Assembly (NCBI GenBank): GCA_024742835.1
Contig: JANSXS010000007.1
Coordinates: 1 to 64,000 of the forward strand
Direction: 5' to 3'
DNA: 64,000 nt
DNA from: Paracoccaceae bacterium
Lineage (GTDB): Bacteria > Pseudomonadota > Alphaproteobacteria > Rhodobacterales > Rhodobacteraceae
Part shown: positions 25,232-35,036 of the stretch, piece after piece
How positions within the stretch are numbered: the first letter of the stretch is position 1
Layout: each line of letters starts with the position of its first letter
Made by a program: the position numbers and the translations under genes
Notes under the pieces: generated by a model
The model's database searches: none
What the model saw: the letters and a program-made list of their open reading frames with translations, nothing else
Told to the model about the DNA's origin: nothing

Positions 25232-26197
25232 ATGACTGCCGAGTATTCCAAAGCGCTGGACACCAGCCTGAACGGGCTTGCCTGGCCCGATTGGCTGGAG
25301 CGGCTGGCCGAAGCCACCGATGCCGATGGCTATGCCGAATCGCTGGGCGGGTGCCATGCAGCCATCTTTGTGGAGCAAAAACCCACCCTGCTGGTCAGTT
25401 TCGAGCAGTTCGAGTCGATCCGCGTCTTGTCGCCAGAGGCGCAACCGCTGGGCTGGCATCTGGCCAAGGCGCTGGGCTGGTCGCATCTGTGCCTTGCCTG
25501 CCAGGGCGAGACATGGTTCCGCGAGGGGCGGGTTTACGGGTATTTCGACCGGCTGGTGGATGACGGGTTCTTCGAAGAATTCGACCAGGTGATCTTTTAC
25601 GGCGCGGGGGCTTGTGGCTATGCCGCGGCAGCCTTTTCGGTGGCGGCGCCGGGCGCGCGGGTGCTGGCGATCCAGCCGCAGGCCACGCTTGATCCGCGCA
25701 TGACGGAGTGGGACGACAGGTTTCGGGCCATGCGGCGCACCGATTTCGCCACCCGCTACGGATATGCACCCGATATGCTGGATGCGGCGGACGCGGCTTT
25801 TGTGCTTTACGATCCCGACATCGAGCTGGATGCGATGCACGCGGCTCTTTTCGCGCGGTCGAACGTGACGCGGTTCCGGATGCGTTTCATGGGGCCGCGT
25901 CTGGATCGCGGTTTGCTACGCATGAACCTGCTGTTACGCATTCTGGCGCAGCTAAGCGGCGGCAAGCTGAGCGAGTTGGCCCTTGCGCGCCTTTACCGCG
26001 CCCGCCGCGAGGACGTGCCCTATCTCAAGTCGGCCCTCGGGCGGCTGGAGGATGACGGGCGGCTCCGGCTGGTGGCGCGGATGGCGGGCCATGTGATGCG
26101 CACCACGCCCGGCCCGCGTTTTCGCCGGAGCCTGCGCGCCGCCTATCAGCAAGCAGCGGAGCTGGGGCTGGAGATGCCGCCTAACCCCGAAGCGTGA
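25232..26197 (+). CDS. Conserved protein of unknown function, alpha/beta-fold N-terminus
   Basis: The 321-aa product lacks a signal peptide. The N-terminal half looks like an alpha/beta fold, with strand-turn VIFYGAGACGYAAAAF (about 120-135) resembling a nucleophile elbow but without the usual GxSxG, and RVLAIQPQATLDPRMTEWD (about 143-161). The C-terminal half is helical and basic. I recall similar Rhodobacterales proteins carrying inherited names such as 'phosphoadenosine phosphosulfate reductase', which nothing in this sequence supports. It starts 171 nt from divergent moxR-2 and precedes pyrC. Confidence 0.7.
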   Translation: MTAEYSKALDTSLNGLAWPDWLERLAEATDADGYAESLGGCHAAIFVEQKPTLLVSFEQFESIRVLSPEAQPLGWHLAKALGWSHLCLACQGETWFREGRVYGYFDRLVDDGFFEEFDQVIFYGAGACGYAAAAFSVAAPGARVLAIQPQATLDPRMTEWDDRFRAMRRTDFATRYGYAPDMLDAADAAFVLYDPDIELDAMHAALFARSNVTRFRMRFMGPRLDRGLLRMNLLLRILAQLSGGKLSELALARLYRARREDVPYLKSALGRLEDDGRLRLVARMAGHVMRTTPGPRFRRSLRAAYQQAAELGLEMPPNPEA

Positions 26198-26242
26198 CAT
26201 GGCATCTGGATCAGGGCGCGGCGCTGGTGTAAGCCCGCTCGC

Positions 26243-27280
26243 ATGACACAGACACTGACCCTGCCCCGCCCTGACGACTGGCACCTGCACCTGCGCGATG
26301 GCGCAGTTCTTCGCGCCGTCCTGCCCGAAACCGCGCGCCATTTCGCACGAGCGATCATCATGCCCAATCTGGTGCCGCCCGTTGTCACCTCTGGCGACGC
26401 GGCCGCCTACCGCGACCGCATTCTCGCGGCGCTGCCCACCGGCATGGATTTCACGCCGCTGATGACGCTTTACCTGACCGAGCAGACCGATCCCGACGAT
26501 GTCGCCCATGCCCATGCGTCGGGGCTGATCACGGCGGTCAAGCTCTATCCGGCGGGGGCCACGACCAATTCCACCTCGGGTGTTCGCGATTTCGACAAGG
26601 TGCGCGCCGTGCTTGACCGGATGGCCGAAATCGGCCTGCCACTATGTGTGCATGGCGAGGTCACCGATGCCGAGATCGACATCTTTGATCGCGAGGCGGT
26701 GTTCATCGACCGGGTGCTTGATCCATTGCGCCGGGCCACGCCGGGGCTGCGCGTGATCATGGAACACACCACCACGCGCGACGGGGTCGAGTATGTCAAG
26801 GCCAATGACAGCGGGCTTGCCGCCACGATCACCACGCATCACCTGATCATCAACCGCAACGATATTCTCGCAGGGGGTATCAGGCCGCATTACTATTGCC
26901 TGCCCGTGGCCAAGCGCGAGGAACACCGGCTGGCACTGCGCGAAGCCGCCACCAGCGGCGACCCCCGGTTTTTTCTGGGCACCGACAGCGCCCCGCATAC
27001 CGACCCGAACAAGGAAAGCGCCTGTGGCTGCGCGGGCTGCTTTACCGCCACCAACACCCTGTCGATCCTGGCCGAAACCTTTGAGCAGGAGGGCGCGCTG
27101 GCCCATCTCGAAGGCTTTGTCAGCCGCAATGGCCCCGGCTTTTACGGGCTGCCGGTCAACAGCGAAACACTTACCCTGACACGCGGTGCGCCGATCACCT
27201 ACCCGGCGACCATCGACACCGAAGACGGGCCGATCACGCTGTTTGACCCGAAAATGCCGTTGCATTGGCGCGTGGACTGA
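26243..27280 (+). CDS. pyrC: Dihydroorotase (type II)
   Basis: PyrC closes carbamoyl-aspartate to dihydroorotate in pyrimidine synthesis. The 345-aa amidohydrolase has the metal ligands HLHLRDG (about residues 14-20), the carboxylated Lys in [13 protein letters not shown] (about 99), MEHTTTRDG (about 173) and the late LGTDSAPH (about 247). Length matches the E. coli-type enzyme. It is followed by pyrE after 64 nt, forming a two-gene pyrimidine unit. Confidence 0.96.
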   Translation: MTQTLTLPRPDDWHLHLRDGAVLRAVLPETARHFARAIIMPNLVPPVVTSGDAAAYRDRILAALPTGMDFTPLMTLYLTEQTDPDDVAHAHASGLITAVKLYPAGATTNSTSGVRDFDKVRAVLDRMAEIGLPLCVHGEVTDAEIDIFDREAVFIDRVLDPLRRATPGLRVIMEHTTTRDGVEYVKANDSGLAATITTHHLIINRNDILAGGIRPHYYCLPVAKREEHRLALREAATSGDPRFFLGTDSAPHTDPNKESACGCAGCFTATNTLSILAETFEQEGALAHLEGFVSRNGPGFYGLPVNSETLTLTRGAPITYPATIDTEDGPITLFDPKMPLHWRVD

Positions 27281-27344
27281 TCCGTCTTCGAGCATCCAAC
27301 ATCCCCGCCGGAGGTTCCGGCACCTGCCACAAAGGACCGCCCCC

Positions 27345-28019
27345 ATGATCCCGTCCGCCTATCCGCCCGCCACCGAGATTGCCCGGCTCACCGCGCGCAT
27401 GTTGCTTGAAATAAAGGCCGTGCATTTCAACGCCGACGAGCCCTTCACGCTGGCCTCGGGCCTGCCAAGCCCGACCTATATCGACTGCCGCAAGCTGATC
27501 TCCTATCCGCGCATCCGGTCCACTCTGATGGATTTTCTGACCGTCACCGTGCTGCGTGACGCGGGCTTCGAGACGTTCGACAATATCGCGGGCGGCGAGA
27601 CGGCGGGCATTCCCTTTGCCGCGCTGGTGGCCGAGCGGATGGGCCTGCCGATGACCTATGTGCGCAAGAAGCCCAAGGGCTATGGCCGCAACGCCCGCAT
27701 CGAGGGGGCCATGACCGAGGGCGAGCGTGTGCTTCTGGTCGAGGATCTGACGACCGATGGCGGCTCCAAGCTCAGCTTCGTGGATGCGATCCGCGAGACG
27801 GGGGCGACCTGCGGGCATACGGCCGTGATCTTTTACTACGGGATCTTTCCCGACACGCTCAAGACCTTGGGCGATCACGGCGTCGCCCTGCATTACCTGT
27901 GTACATGGTGGGACGTTCTCGCCGAGGCCCGCGCACAAGAAGCGTTCGATCCCGCGACACTCGATGCGGTCGAATCGTTCCTGCGCGACCCGCGCGCATG
28001 GCAGGCCGCGCGCGGCTGA
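27345..28019 (+). CDS. pyrE: Orotate phosphoribosyltransferase
   Basis: PyrE joins orotate to PRPP to make OMP. The 224-aa product starts at ATG 27345 ([15 protein letters not shown]); the upstream frame is a shadow of pyrC. Motifs are [18 protein letters not shown] (about 33-50) and the PRPP loop [17 protein letters not shown] (about 129-145). It follows pyrC in the same pathway. Length is normal. Confidence 0.96.
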   Translation: MIPSAYPPATEIARLTARMLLEIKAVHFNADEPFTLASGLPSPTYIDCRKLISYPRIRSTLMDFLTVTVLRDAGFETFDNIAGGETAGIPFAALVAERMGLPMTYVRKKPKGYGRNARIEGAMTEGERVLLVEDLTTDGGSKLSFVDAIRETGATCGHTAVIFYYGIFPDTLKTLGDHGVALHYLCTWWDVLAEARAQEAFDPATLDAVESFLRDPRAWQAARG

Positions 28020-28174
28020 CAGGTACGGGTCATGCCCGTGGGCATGGCGCGCAAGACCCGGTTCAAAAAAAGCGCGATGCGGCAGTTCGGTCACGCCATT
28101 TGGTTAGTAACCGCCGCGCCGCGCCATATCTTGACGCGACCCCCGCCCCTGCGGCAAGATATGGTATGTGTGAG

Positions 28175-28194
28175 ATATCCACAGCCAATCCACA
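28175..28194. promoter_or_regulatory. DnaA-box-like pair upstream of dnaB
   Basis: ATATCCACA (8 of 9 matches to TTATCCACA) and CAATCCACA (7 of 9) lie 3 nt apart about 75 nt before dnaB. Weak matches such as these occur by chance; position before a replication gene is the only extra support. Confidence 0.25.
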
Positions 28195-28266
28195 AAAAGA
28201 TACCATTTGCCCATGCGCGGCGTGGCTTTGTATGCACCAAGGCCACAGGCACACCGGGGGTAGGGA

Positions 28267-29742
28267 ATGAACGAGGTCACAAGTTTCAACGCGACCGGCG
28301 CGGATACGATGCCGCATTCGATCGAAGCCGAACAGCAGCTTCTGGGCGCGATCCTGACGAACAATGACATCTATGACCGTGTCGCCAGCCTGATCCAGCC
28401 GCATCATTTCTACGACCCCGTCCATGCCCGCATCTACGAAACCGCCGCCGCGCGGATCGCCAAGGGCAATCTGGCCTCTCCGGTAACCATCAAGACCTTT
28501 CTGGAGGATGACGAGGGGCTAAAGGAACTGGGCGGCCCGGTCTATCTGGCCAAGTTGGCCGGGGCCGCGATCTCGGCCTTTGCGGCGCGGGATTACGCCC
28601 AGATGATCTACGACATGGCGATCCGGCGCGAACTTATCGGGCTGGGGCACGAAATCGCCGATCACGCTACCCGCGCTGATGTAGAGAACGAACCGCGCGA
28701 CCAGATCGTGATGGCCGAGCAGAAGCTTTACAAGCTCAGCGAGCAAGGCCAGACGGAAAGCGGATTTCAAAGCTTTCTCAAGGCTGTCACCGACGCCGTA
28801 AATGTCGCCAATGCCGCCTATCGGCGCGAGGGCGGGCTGGCCGGGATCTCTACCGGGCTGATCGACATGGACAAGAAGCTGGGCGGGCTGCACAAATCCG
28901 ACCTTCTGATCCTCGCCGGGCGCCCGTCGATGGGCAAGACCTCGCTGGCAACCAATATCGCCTTCAACATCGCCAAGGCCTATAAGCGCGGACAGCGCCC
29001 CGATGGCACCGAGGGCGCAATAGAAGGCGGCGTTGTGGGGTTCTACAGCCTGGAAATGAGCGCCGAGCAGCTGGCCGCGCGCGTGCTGTCCGAGGCATCC
29101 GAAGTACCGTCCGAACAGATCCGGCGCGGCGACATGACCGAGGGCGAGTTCCGCCGTTTTGTCGAGGCCGCGAAAACGCTGGAATCCTGCCCGCTTTACA
29201 TCGACGACACCCCTGCCCTGCCGATCAGCCAGCTCGCCGCGCGCGCCCGGCGGCTCAAGCGCACCCATGGGCTTGATGTGCTGATCGTGGACTATTTGCA
29301 GCTTGTGCGCCCGGCCACCGCCAAGGACAGCCGCGTCAACGAAGTGTCGGAAATTACCCAGGGACTGAAAGCGATCGCCAAGGAACTGGATATCCCCGTT
29401 ATCGCCCTGTCGCAGCTGTCACGTCAGGTCGAATCGCGCGAGGACAAGCGCCCGCAGCTTTCCGATCTGCGCGAATCCGGCTCCATCGAGCAGGACGCCG
29501 ATGTGGTGATGTTCGTCTTTCGCGAAGAATATTATGCAGAGCGTGAAAAGCCCGGCGACGACCAGCTTGACAAGATGGCCGAATGGCAAGCCCGCATGGA
29601 AAAGCTGCATGGGCGCGCGGAGGTCGTCATCGGCAAGCAGCGTCACGGCCCCATCGGCACCGTCGAGCTTAGCTTCGAGGGCCGCTTCACCCGGTTCGGC
29701 AATCTTGTCAAACCGTGGCAGCAGGATGGCGGGGAGTTCTGA
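28267..29742 (+). CDS. dnaB: Replicative DNA helicase DnaB
   Basis: DnaB unwinds DNA at the replication fork as a hexamer. The 491-aa protein has the N-terminal domain (MPHSIEAEQQLLGAILTN, about 17-34), Walker A ILAGRPSMGKTSLATNIAF (about 215-233), Walker B LDVLIVDYLQLVRPA, and GSIEQDADVVMFVFREEYY with the arginine finger region near the C-terminus. Length is normal with no intein. The 247-nt leader lies behind pyrE. Confidence 0.97.
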   Translation: MNEVTSFNATGADTMPHSIEAEQQLLGAILTNNDIYDRVASLIQPHHFYDPVHARIYETAAARIAKGNLASPVTIKTFLEDDEGLKELGGPVYLAKLAGAAISAFAARDYAQMIYDMAIRRELIGLGHEIADHATRADVENEPRDQIVMAEQKLYKLSEQGQTESGFQSFLKAVTDAVNVANAAYRREGGLAGISTGLIDMDKKLGGLHKSDLLILAGRPSMGKTSLATNIAFNIAKAYKRGQRPDGTEGAIEGGVVGFYSLEMSAEQLAARVLSEASEVPSEQIRRGDMTEGEFRRFVEAAKTLESCPLYIDDTPALPISQLAARARRLKRTHGLDVLIVDYLQLVRPATAKDSRVNEVSEITQGLKAIAKELDIPVIALSQLSRQVESREDKRPQLSDLRESGSIEQDADVVMFVFREEYYAEREKPGDDQLDKMAEWQARMEKLHGRAEVVIGKQRHGPIGTVELSFEGRFTRFGNLVKPWQQDGGEF

Positions 29743-29751
29743 GCGCGCGTC

Positions 29752-30717
29752 ATGCCCCGGCTGTTTGTTCATATCGGCACGCCCAAGACCGGCTCCACCG
29801 CGATCCAGTACTTCCTGGCCCGCAATTTCGAGGCGCTGCGCGATCGGGGCGTGAATTTCATCCGCGAGGGGCGCAAGCGCGAGGCGCATAATCTGGTTCT
29901 GCAAGCCCGCCGCGCCGGTAATATCGCCGCCGTGATGGACAAGGTCGTGGCCGAGATCGAACGCCGCCCAGAGGCGACCCACGTCCTGACCTCCGAGATG
30001 TATTTCGGTGCGGGCGCTGCGCAGGATCTGGCCGGCGCCCTGCCGGGCGCGCTGCGCCGCGAGACCCGCATCCTGGTTTACCTGCGCCGGCAGGACAGGT
30101 TTCTGGAGGCGCTCTATAAACAGCGCGTCAAGACCGGGCGCTATCACGGCGACGCGCTGGATTTCGCCCGCGCCAAGCTGGGCAACGGCAATTACCTGCG
30201 CGCGCTTGCGCCCTATGCGGAGGCGTTCGGGCCGGAAAACATCCTGGTGCGCCCGTTCGAGCGGCAGCTATTCCGCGACGGCAATATCGTCTGCGATGCC
30301 GCCGATCTGTTGGGGGTTAAGGGGATGAAGGATCTTTTCGTGCCCGGCTCGGTCGACAACCTGACGCTCAGCCACGAGATCACGCAGCTTCTGGCGCGTC
30401 TGGGGCGGGCAACGGATGTGAATATCAAGGACATCATCCGCCACCTGTCGCAGGATCCCCCCGAGGGGGCCGCGCGTTCGGGGGATTGCTTTTCGCTGGC
30501 CGAACGACGCGAGATCATGGCCGGGTTCGAAGCCACCAACCAAGAGCTGCGGCAGCTTTATCGCCCTGATCTGCCACGCCTGTTCACCATGTCCGACCTG
30601 GCCCCCGGCGCGCCGGACACGACCCCCGACGCCACCGAGCGCCTGCACCGAATGGAACGCGCGCAGGATATCGTTTTCACGGCACTGGAAGAAATGCGCG
30701 CCAAAATTCCGGCGTGA
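29752..30717 (+). CDS. Sulfotransferase-like protein
   Basis: The 321-aa product begins MPRLFVHIGTPKTGSTAIQY, the 5'-PSB loop (GxPKTGST) that binds PAPS in sulfotransferases; the 3'-phosphate-binding side may lie in RILVYLRRQDRFLEALYKQR (about 105-124). It has no signal peptide or membrane segment. It begins 9 nt after dnaB, so it is probably co-transcribed, though a functional link is unlikely. The acceptor could be a surface glycan or a small molecule. Confidence 0.75.
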   Translation: MPRLFVHIGTPKTGSTAIQYFLARNFEALRDRGVNFIREGRKREAHNLVLQARRAGNIAAVMDKVVAEIERRPEATHVLTSEMYFGAGAAQDLAGALPGALRRETRILVYLRRQDRFLEALYKQRVKTGRYHGDALDFARAKLGNGNYLRALAPYAEAFGPENILVRPFERQLFRDGNIVCDAADLLGVKGMKDLFVPGSVDNLTLSHEITQLLARLGRATDVNIKDIIRHLSQDPPEGAARSGDCFSLAERREIMAGFEATNQELRQLYRPDLPRLFTMSDLAPGAPDTTPDATERLHRMERAQDIVFTALEEMRAKIPA

Positions 30718-30792
30718 GACGAACATCACCGGTCAAGTTCGCCATTCTGATTTCGCTTGACCCCTCTTGCCATCCTGTCAAAACGCGGCGTC

Positions 30793-31830
30793 ATGAGCAC
30801 AGGTAAACTGACCATTGATCTTGATGCCCTGGTGGCCAACTGGCAGGCGCTTGACGCCCGCACCGCCTGTGCGACCGCGGCTGTCGTCAAGGCCGATGCC
30901 TATGGGTTGGGCATGGCGCGCGTGGCACGTGCTCTGGCAAAGGCGGGCGCGCGGCAGTTCTTTGTCGCTGTCGCCGAAGAGGGGGCCGCCCTTCGCCAGG
31001 CGCTGGGGCCGGACGCGGACATTTTCGTGTTTTCCGGGCATATGCCGGGAGATGCGGACATGATCGGTGACATGCATTTGACCCCGATGATAAATTCGCT
31101 GGATCAACTGATCCGCCATGTCGAGGCGCTGCCCGGTCATGGCTTTGGCATCCAGCTTGACAGCGGCATGAACCGGCTGGGCATGGAACCGGACGAATGG
31201 GCCGCCGTACGCGAGGTCGCGCTTGGCCAGAACCCGGCGCTGATCATGAGTCATCTGGCCTGCGCCGACGAGGCCGCGCACCCGATGAACGCGGCGCAAC
31301 TGGCCACCTTCCGGGAAATGACAGCCGATACCGGCGTGCCGCTGTCGCTGGCCGCGACGGGTGGCTGCCTGATGGATGCCGATTTTCATTTCGACCTGAC
31401 CCGTCCCGGCATCGGGCTTTATGGCGGGCAGCCGTTTGAGGATGCGCGCCCGGTTGTCACGCTCGATATTCCAGTGATCCAGACCCGGCGCGTGGCGCCG
31501 GGCGAAACGGTGGGCTATGGTAACACCTATACGGCGACGCGCGAGACGCGCATCGCCACCATCGCCGCAGGCTACGCCGATGGCATTCACCGCATCATGG
31601 GCCCGAAAACCGTGCTTTATGCCGAGGATGTGCCCTGCCCTGTCGCGGGACGCATATCCATGGACCTGATCGGGGTGGACATTACCGATCTGGGCCATGA
31701 TCCGGCCAGCCTGCGCCTGCTGGGGGCCGAACAGGGGGTCGACGATCTGGCCGACAATGCCGGCACCATCGGTTACGAGATCCTGACCTCTCTGGGGGCG
31801 CGCTATGACAGGCGCTATATCGGCGGATGA
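30793..31830 (+). CDS. alr: Alanine racemase
   Basis: Alr makes D-alanine for peptidoglycan. The 345-aa protein has the PLP lysine in [12 protein letters not shown] (about 33), the catalytic tyrosine region [15 protein letters not shown] (about 237-251), and [14 protein letters not shown] (about 282). ATG 30793 is used; the frame can start at TTG 30757. Its stop overlaps the mlaE start by 4 nt, so envelope functions are coupled. Confidence 0.94.
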   Translation: MSTGKLTIDLDALVANWQALDARTACATAAVVKADAYGLGMARVARALAKAGARQFFVAVAEEGAALRQALGPDADIFVFSGHMPGDADMIGDMHLTPMINSLDQLIRHVEALPGHGFGIQLDSGMNRLGMEPDEWAAVREVALGQNPALIMSHLACADEAAHPMNAAQLATFREMTADTGVPLSLAATGGCLMDADFHFDLTRPGIGLYGGQPFEDARPVVTLDIPVIQTRRVAPGETVGYGNTYTATRETRIATIAAGYADGIHRIMGPKTVLYAEDVPCPVAGRISMDLIGVDITDLGHDPASLRLLGAEQGVDDLADNAGTIGYEILTSLGARYDRRYIGG

Positions 31831-32612
31831 CCCTTTTGCTGTCGCCTCTGGCCGCCTTGGGACGCAGCGTGCTGGCCGGACTGGCCATGCTGGGCCGGAT
31901 CGTGATCTTTGCGCTCAGGGCGTTCAGCCATATCCTGCGTCCGCCCTATTACCCGCGTGAAATCGGTCATGCGTTGTTACAGATCGGCTGGCTGTCGCTG
32001 CCCGTGGTGGGGCTGACGGCGGTGTTCACCGGCGGCGCGCTGGCGTTGCAGATCTACGCGGGCGGCGCGCGTTTCAACGCCGAGGCGGTGGTGCCGCAGA
32101 TCGTGGCCATCGGCATGGTGCGAGAACTTGGGCCGGTGCTGGTGGGGCTGATGATCGCGGCGCGCGTCACCTCGTCCATCGCGGCCGAGATCGCCACGAT
32201 GAAGGTGACAGAGCAGATCGACGCGCTGGTCACGCTGTCCACGCACCCGATGAAATATCTGGTCGCGCCGCGCGTTCTGGCCGCGCTGCTAACCGTGCCT
32301 TTGCTGGTGGGGATCGGCGATGTCATCGGCATTCTGGGGGGGTATACCGTCGCCGTGCAGAACCTTGATTTCAACGCCGCGACCTATTTGCAGAACACCG
32401 TCAATTTTCTTGAGCTGCGCGACATCGCCTCAAGCCTGGCCAAAGGCGCGGTGTTCGGCGTGATCGCGGCCGTGATGGGGTGTTATTACGGGATGCATTC
32501 GGGCCGGGGCGCGATGGGCGTGGGCCGCGCGACCAAAAGCTCGGTTCAGGCCGCCGCGATCCTGATACTGGCCGCGAATTTCGTTCTTACGGGGGTGTTT
32601 TTCTCGGTATGA
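31827..32612 (+). CDS. mlaE: MlaE-family ABC transporter permease (phospholipid trafficking)
   Basis: MlaE is the permease of the MlaFEDB complex that moves phospholipids between the outer and inner membranes. The 261-aa protein has the conserved [20 protein letters not shown] and [15 protein letters not shown] coupling motifs (about 90-140) and five hydrophobic segments. It overlaps alr (ATGA) and mlaF by 4 nt each. mlaD, mlaC and mlaB are not in the window. Confidence 0.93.
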   Translation: MTLLLSPLAALGRSVLAGLAMLGRIVIFALRAFSHILRPPYYPREIGHALLQIGWLSLPVVGLTAVFTGGALALQIYAGGARFNAEAVVPQIVAIGMVRELGPVLVGLMIAARVTSSIAAEIATMKVTEQIDALVTLSTHPMKYLVAPRVLAALLTVPLLVGIGDVIGILGGYTVAVQNLDFNAATYLQNTVNFLELRDIASSLAKGAVFGVIAAVMGCYYGMHSGRGAMGVGRATKSSVQAAAILILAANFVLTGVFFSV

Positions 32613-33355
32613 TCGAACTGCGCGATGTTCATAAGACTTTCGGTGCCAACCGCGTTTTGCGGGGGGTGGACCTGACTATTCCCAAGGGCACGTCGATGGT
32701 GATCATCGGCGGCTCGGGCACCGGCAAATCAGTGGCGCTGAAATGCGTGCTGGGGCTGATTTCGCCCGATAGCGGGCTGATCACGCTGGACGGGCAGGAC
32801 GTTACCAAGGGCGACCGCGACGCGTTTCTGGCCCGGTTCGGGATGCTGTTTCAGGGGGGCGCACTTTTCGATTCGCTGCCCGTTTGGCAGAACGTGGCGT
32901 TCCGGCTGCTGCGCGGCTCTCTCAAGCGGCCCTTGGCGGAGGCGCGCGAGATCGCAATCGAGAAACTGCGCCGCGTGGGGCTGACACCCGAACAGGCCGA
33001 CAAGTTTCCCGCCGAATTGTCAGGCGGGATGCAAAAGCGCGTCGGGCTGGCCCGCGCCATCGCCGCGGACCCTGAGATCATCTTTTTCGACGAGCCGACA
33101 ACCGGCCTGGACCCGATCATGTCGGGGGTCATCAACGAGCTGATCCGCGAGATCGTGGTGGAGATGGGGGCAACGGCCATGACCATCACCCATGACATGA
33201 CATCGGTGCGCGCAATTGCGGACAATGTGGCGATGCTGCATGACGGCGTGATCCAGTGGACCGGTCCAGTAGCCGAGATGGACGCCTCGGGCGATCCTTA
33301 CCTGGAGCAGTTCGTGACAGGCTCTGCCGAAGGGCCGATAGAGGCGGTGCGGTGA
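32609..33355 (+). CDS. mlaF: MlaF-family ABC transporter ATPase (phospholipid trafficking)
   Basis: This is the nucleotide-binding partner of MlaE. The 248-aa product starts at ATG 32609 within the mlaE stop. Walker A is IIGGSGTGKSVALKC (about 34-48), the signature LSGGMQKRVGLARAI (about 136-150), Walker B PEIIFFDEPTTGLDP and the H-loop MTITHDM. The Q-loop GMLFQGGALFDSLPVW is family-specific. A set of three hairpins follows the stop. Confidence 0.94.
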   Translation: MIELRDVHKTFGANRVLRGVDLTIPKGTSMVIIGGSGTGKSVALKCVLGLISPDSGLITLDGQDVTKGDRDAFLARFGMLFQGGALFDSLPVWQNVAFRLLRGSLKRPLAEAREIAIEKLRRVGLTPEQADKFPAELSGGMQKRVGLARAIAADPEIIFFDEPTTGLDPIMSGVINELIREIVVEMGATAMTITHDMTSVRAIADNVAMLHDGVIQWTGPVAEMDASGDPYLEQFVTGSAEGPIEAVR

Positions 33356-33356
33356 T

Positions 33357-33424
33357 CCGTTTTCTTTAAAAGAAAACGGTATGGAAAATTTGAATTTTCC
33401 AACTTGGAATTTTTTCAAAATTCC
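33357..33424. repeat. Three consecutive perfect AT-rich hairpins
   Basis: Directly after the mlaF stop are three self-complementary units: CCGTTTTCTT-TAA-AAGAAAACGG (33357-33379), GGAAAATT-TG-AATTTTCC (33383-33400) and GGAATTTT-TTC-AAAATTCC (33406-33424). All are mismatch-free. The composition is AT-rich against a GC-rich background. They may act as mRNA stability or termination structures, or be a mobile palindromic element. Confidence 0.7.
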
Positions 33425-33486
33425 AGTGGCTCTTGTAGCAAAACGATCCGCGCCACATCTTGCCCTGTAACCGCATGAGGCGCGCC

Positions 33487-33960
33487 ATGCTCAAATACCT
33501 CAACCTTTCGCTTCTCGTCCTCTTCCCCGTCGCGTGGTTCGCCCCGCTGATGCGGGCAGGACTTCTGCCGCTTTTCGGGTTAACCGAAATCTCGGTCATC
33601 ACCGGGCTGCAATCCTTATGGCAAAGCGACGTGGTCCTTGCGCTTCTGGTCACGGTTTTCGCGCTGTTCGCACCTTATGCAAAAACGCTTGCCCTTGCCC
33701 TTGTCCATTTCGGATTTCTTCGGCGCAAGGCCCTGCCAGCGTTGCAAATCCTTGGCAAGCTAGCGATGGCCGATATCTTTTTGATCGCGCTTTACATCAC
33801 CATCGCCAAAGGACTCGGCGTGGGAAGGGTCGAAACCGCGTGGGGGCTGTACCTGTTCACGGCCTGTATCATTGGCTCGCTGATCATCGGACTGATGACC
33901 ACGAAATCCCAAGAAACCCGATCCGCTGTTTCCAAACAGGAAACAATCGCGCCCGACTGA
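33487..33960 (+). CDS. PqiA-like membrane protein
   Basis: The 157-aa protein (start MLKYLNLSLLVLFPVAWFAP, ATG 33487; ATG 33475 is also possible) has four hydrophobic segments and resembles one half of paraquat-inducible protein A (PqiA), e.g. LPLFGLTEISVITGLQSLW and GKLAMADIFLIALYI. The classical PqiA zinc-type cysteines are absent, as in short alphaproteobacterial members. It follows mlaEF, and PqiA/MCE systems share lipid-trafficking themes, so a related envelope role is inferred. Confidence 0.72.
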   Translation: MLKYLNLSLLVLFPVAWFAPLMRAGLLPLFGLTEISVITGLQSLWQSDVVLALLVTVFALFAPYAKTLALALVHFGFLRRKALPALQILGKLAMADIFLIALYITIAKGLGVGRVETAWGLYLFTACIIGSLIIGLMTTKSQETRSAVSKQETIAPD

Positions 33961-34071
33961 CCTGGATTGAGGCTGAAACAGCTCTCGAAAGATAAAAATT
34001 CCCATATGCGAAACAGATGTCCCGTCGTAAACTGTCGCTGTGTTTACTGGGAACGCTTTCTGGGGGAAGTG

Positions 34072-34842
34072 ATGTCCGATAATGTTCGGTCCGCCATTTT
34101 TGTGGCTCAATATCTGTTCCAAAGGCTCGCAACAGGCGTGTTCGTTCTGGTGGCGCTTGTGCTTGGCCTTGCCACCGCGCTGTCCGTCGCCGGGATCTGG
34201 CCCTGGCTTGACATGGAGCTGGCGTTCGGCAGCACTGTCTACCCGCAGGCTGGCATCGCCGTGCAATCGGGCGTGACGCTGCTGGCGGTGCTGTTGTGCT
34301 TTTACCTGCCGGCCAATGCCCGGATCATGGCGCTGGAAAATTCGCACCGGCGCTTTCATATCGGCATGGCCGATGTCGCGCGCGCCTATGCCACGGCCCA
34401 TGCCGCCGACCGCGCGGGCATGTTCCAGATCCAGTCGGAATTCGACGCCGTGCGCGAGCGGCTGGCCTACATGCGCGAGCATCCCGATCTTGAAAGCCTG
34501 GAGCCGCAGATCATGGAGATCGCGGCACAGATGTCCTGTATCAGCCGCGACTTGGCCGAGATCTATTCCGATGACAAGGTAGATCGCGCCCGCGCCTTTC
34601 TCAAGCAGCGCCAGCAGGAGGTTGAGCTTTTCAACCGCCGCATCGACCGCGCCAAGGCCGTCACCTTGCGTCTCAAGCAATGGGCGCAGGACGTGGAACT
34701 GGAGGAAAGCGTCGCAATCAGCCAGCTTGAGCGGCTGCGCGAGGATCTGCGCGACATTCTGCCTGAATTGGGGTACCGCGAGGCACCCGACCCTGACGGT
34801 TCGGTGATCAGTTTGCAACGCGGCGCGCGGGCGGCCGAATAA
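34072..34842 (+). CDS. Two-TM membrane protein with coiled coil, unknown
   Basis: The start at ATG 34072 follows a GGGGGAAG site; an open frame upstream lacks one. The 256-aa product has two hydrophobic segments (about 18-42, GVFVLVALVLGLATALSVAG, and 62-80, SGVTLLAVLLCFYLPANA), then a long helical cytoplasmic or periplasmic region (about 85-240) with heptad-like pattern, e.g. DKVDRARAFLKQRQQEVELF. It has no enzyme motif. Homologues, as I recall, are sometimes called 'DNA repair protein' because radA follows, which is not supported by the sequence. Confidence 0.6.
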   Translation: MSDNVRSAIFVAQYLFQRLATGVFVLVALVLGLATALSVAGIWPWLDMELAFGSTVYPQAGIAVQSGVTLLAVLLCFYLPANARIMALENSHRRFHIGMADVARAYATAHAADRAGMFQIQSEFDAVRERLAYMREHPDLESLEPQIMEIAAQMSCISRDLAEIYSDDKVDRARAFLKQRQQEVELFNRRIDRAKAVTLRLKQWAQDVELEESVAISQLERLREDLRDILPELGYREAPDPDGSVISLQRGARAAE

Positions 34843-35036
34843 AACGTTGGAAAGCGTGTCGCGAAAACCTGCCGCGCAGATAAACGAGACAGGCCACACT
34901 CCACCCCATCATTACACGTGTTTTGCCTTTGACGGATATCTGAGGTCACAGTCGGAACGCGTTCAGGAAAATCCGTGCTTCGGCTTGACCGTAATCCGGT
35001 TTGACCTGTCCGAACTCTTGGGGCATGACCAGACCA

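Noticed and set aside
25061-25840. 260-codon N-terminal extension of MoxR-2
   Set aside because: It overlaps the divergent 25232-26197 gene and has no AAA+ features; ATG 25060 fits the family.
28031-28046. CATGCCC-GT-GGGCATG hairpin after pyrE as a terminator
   Set aside because: The stem is real but not followed by a T-tract.
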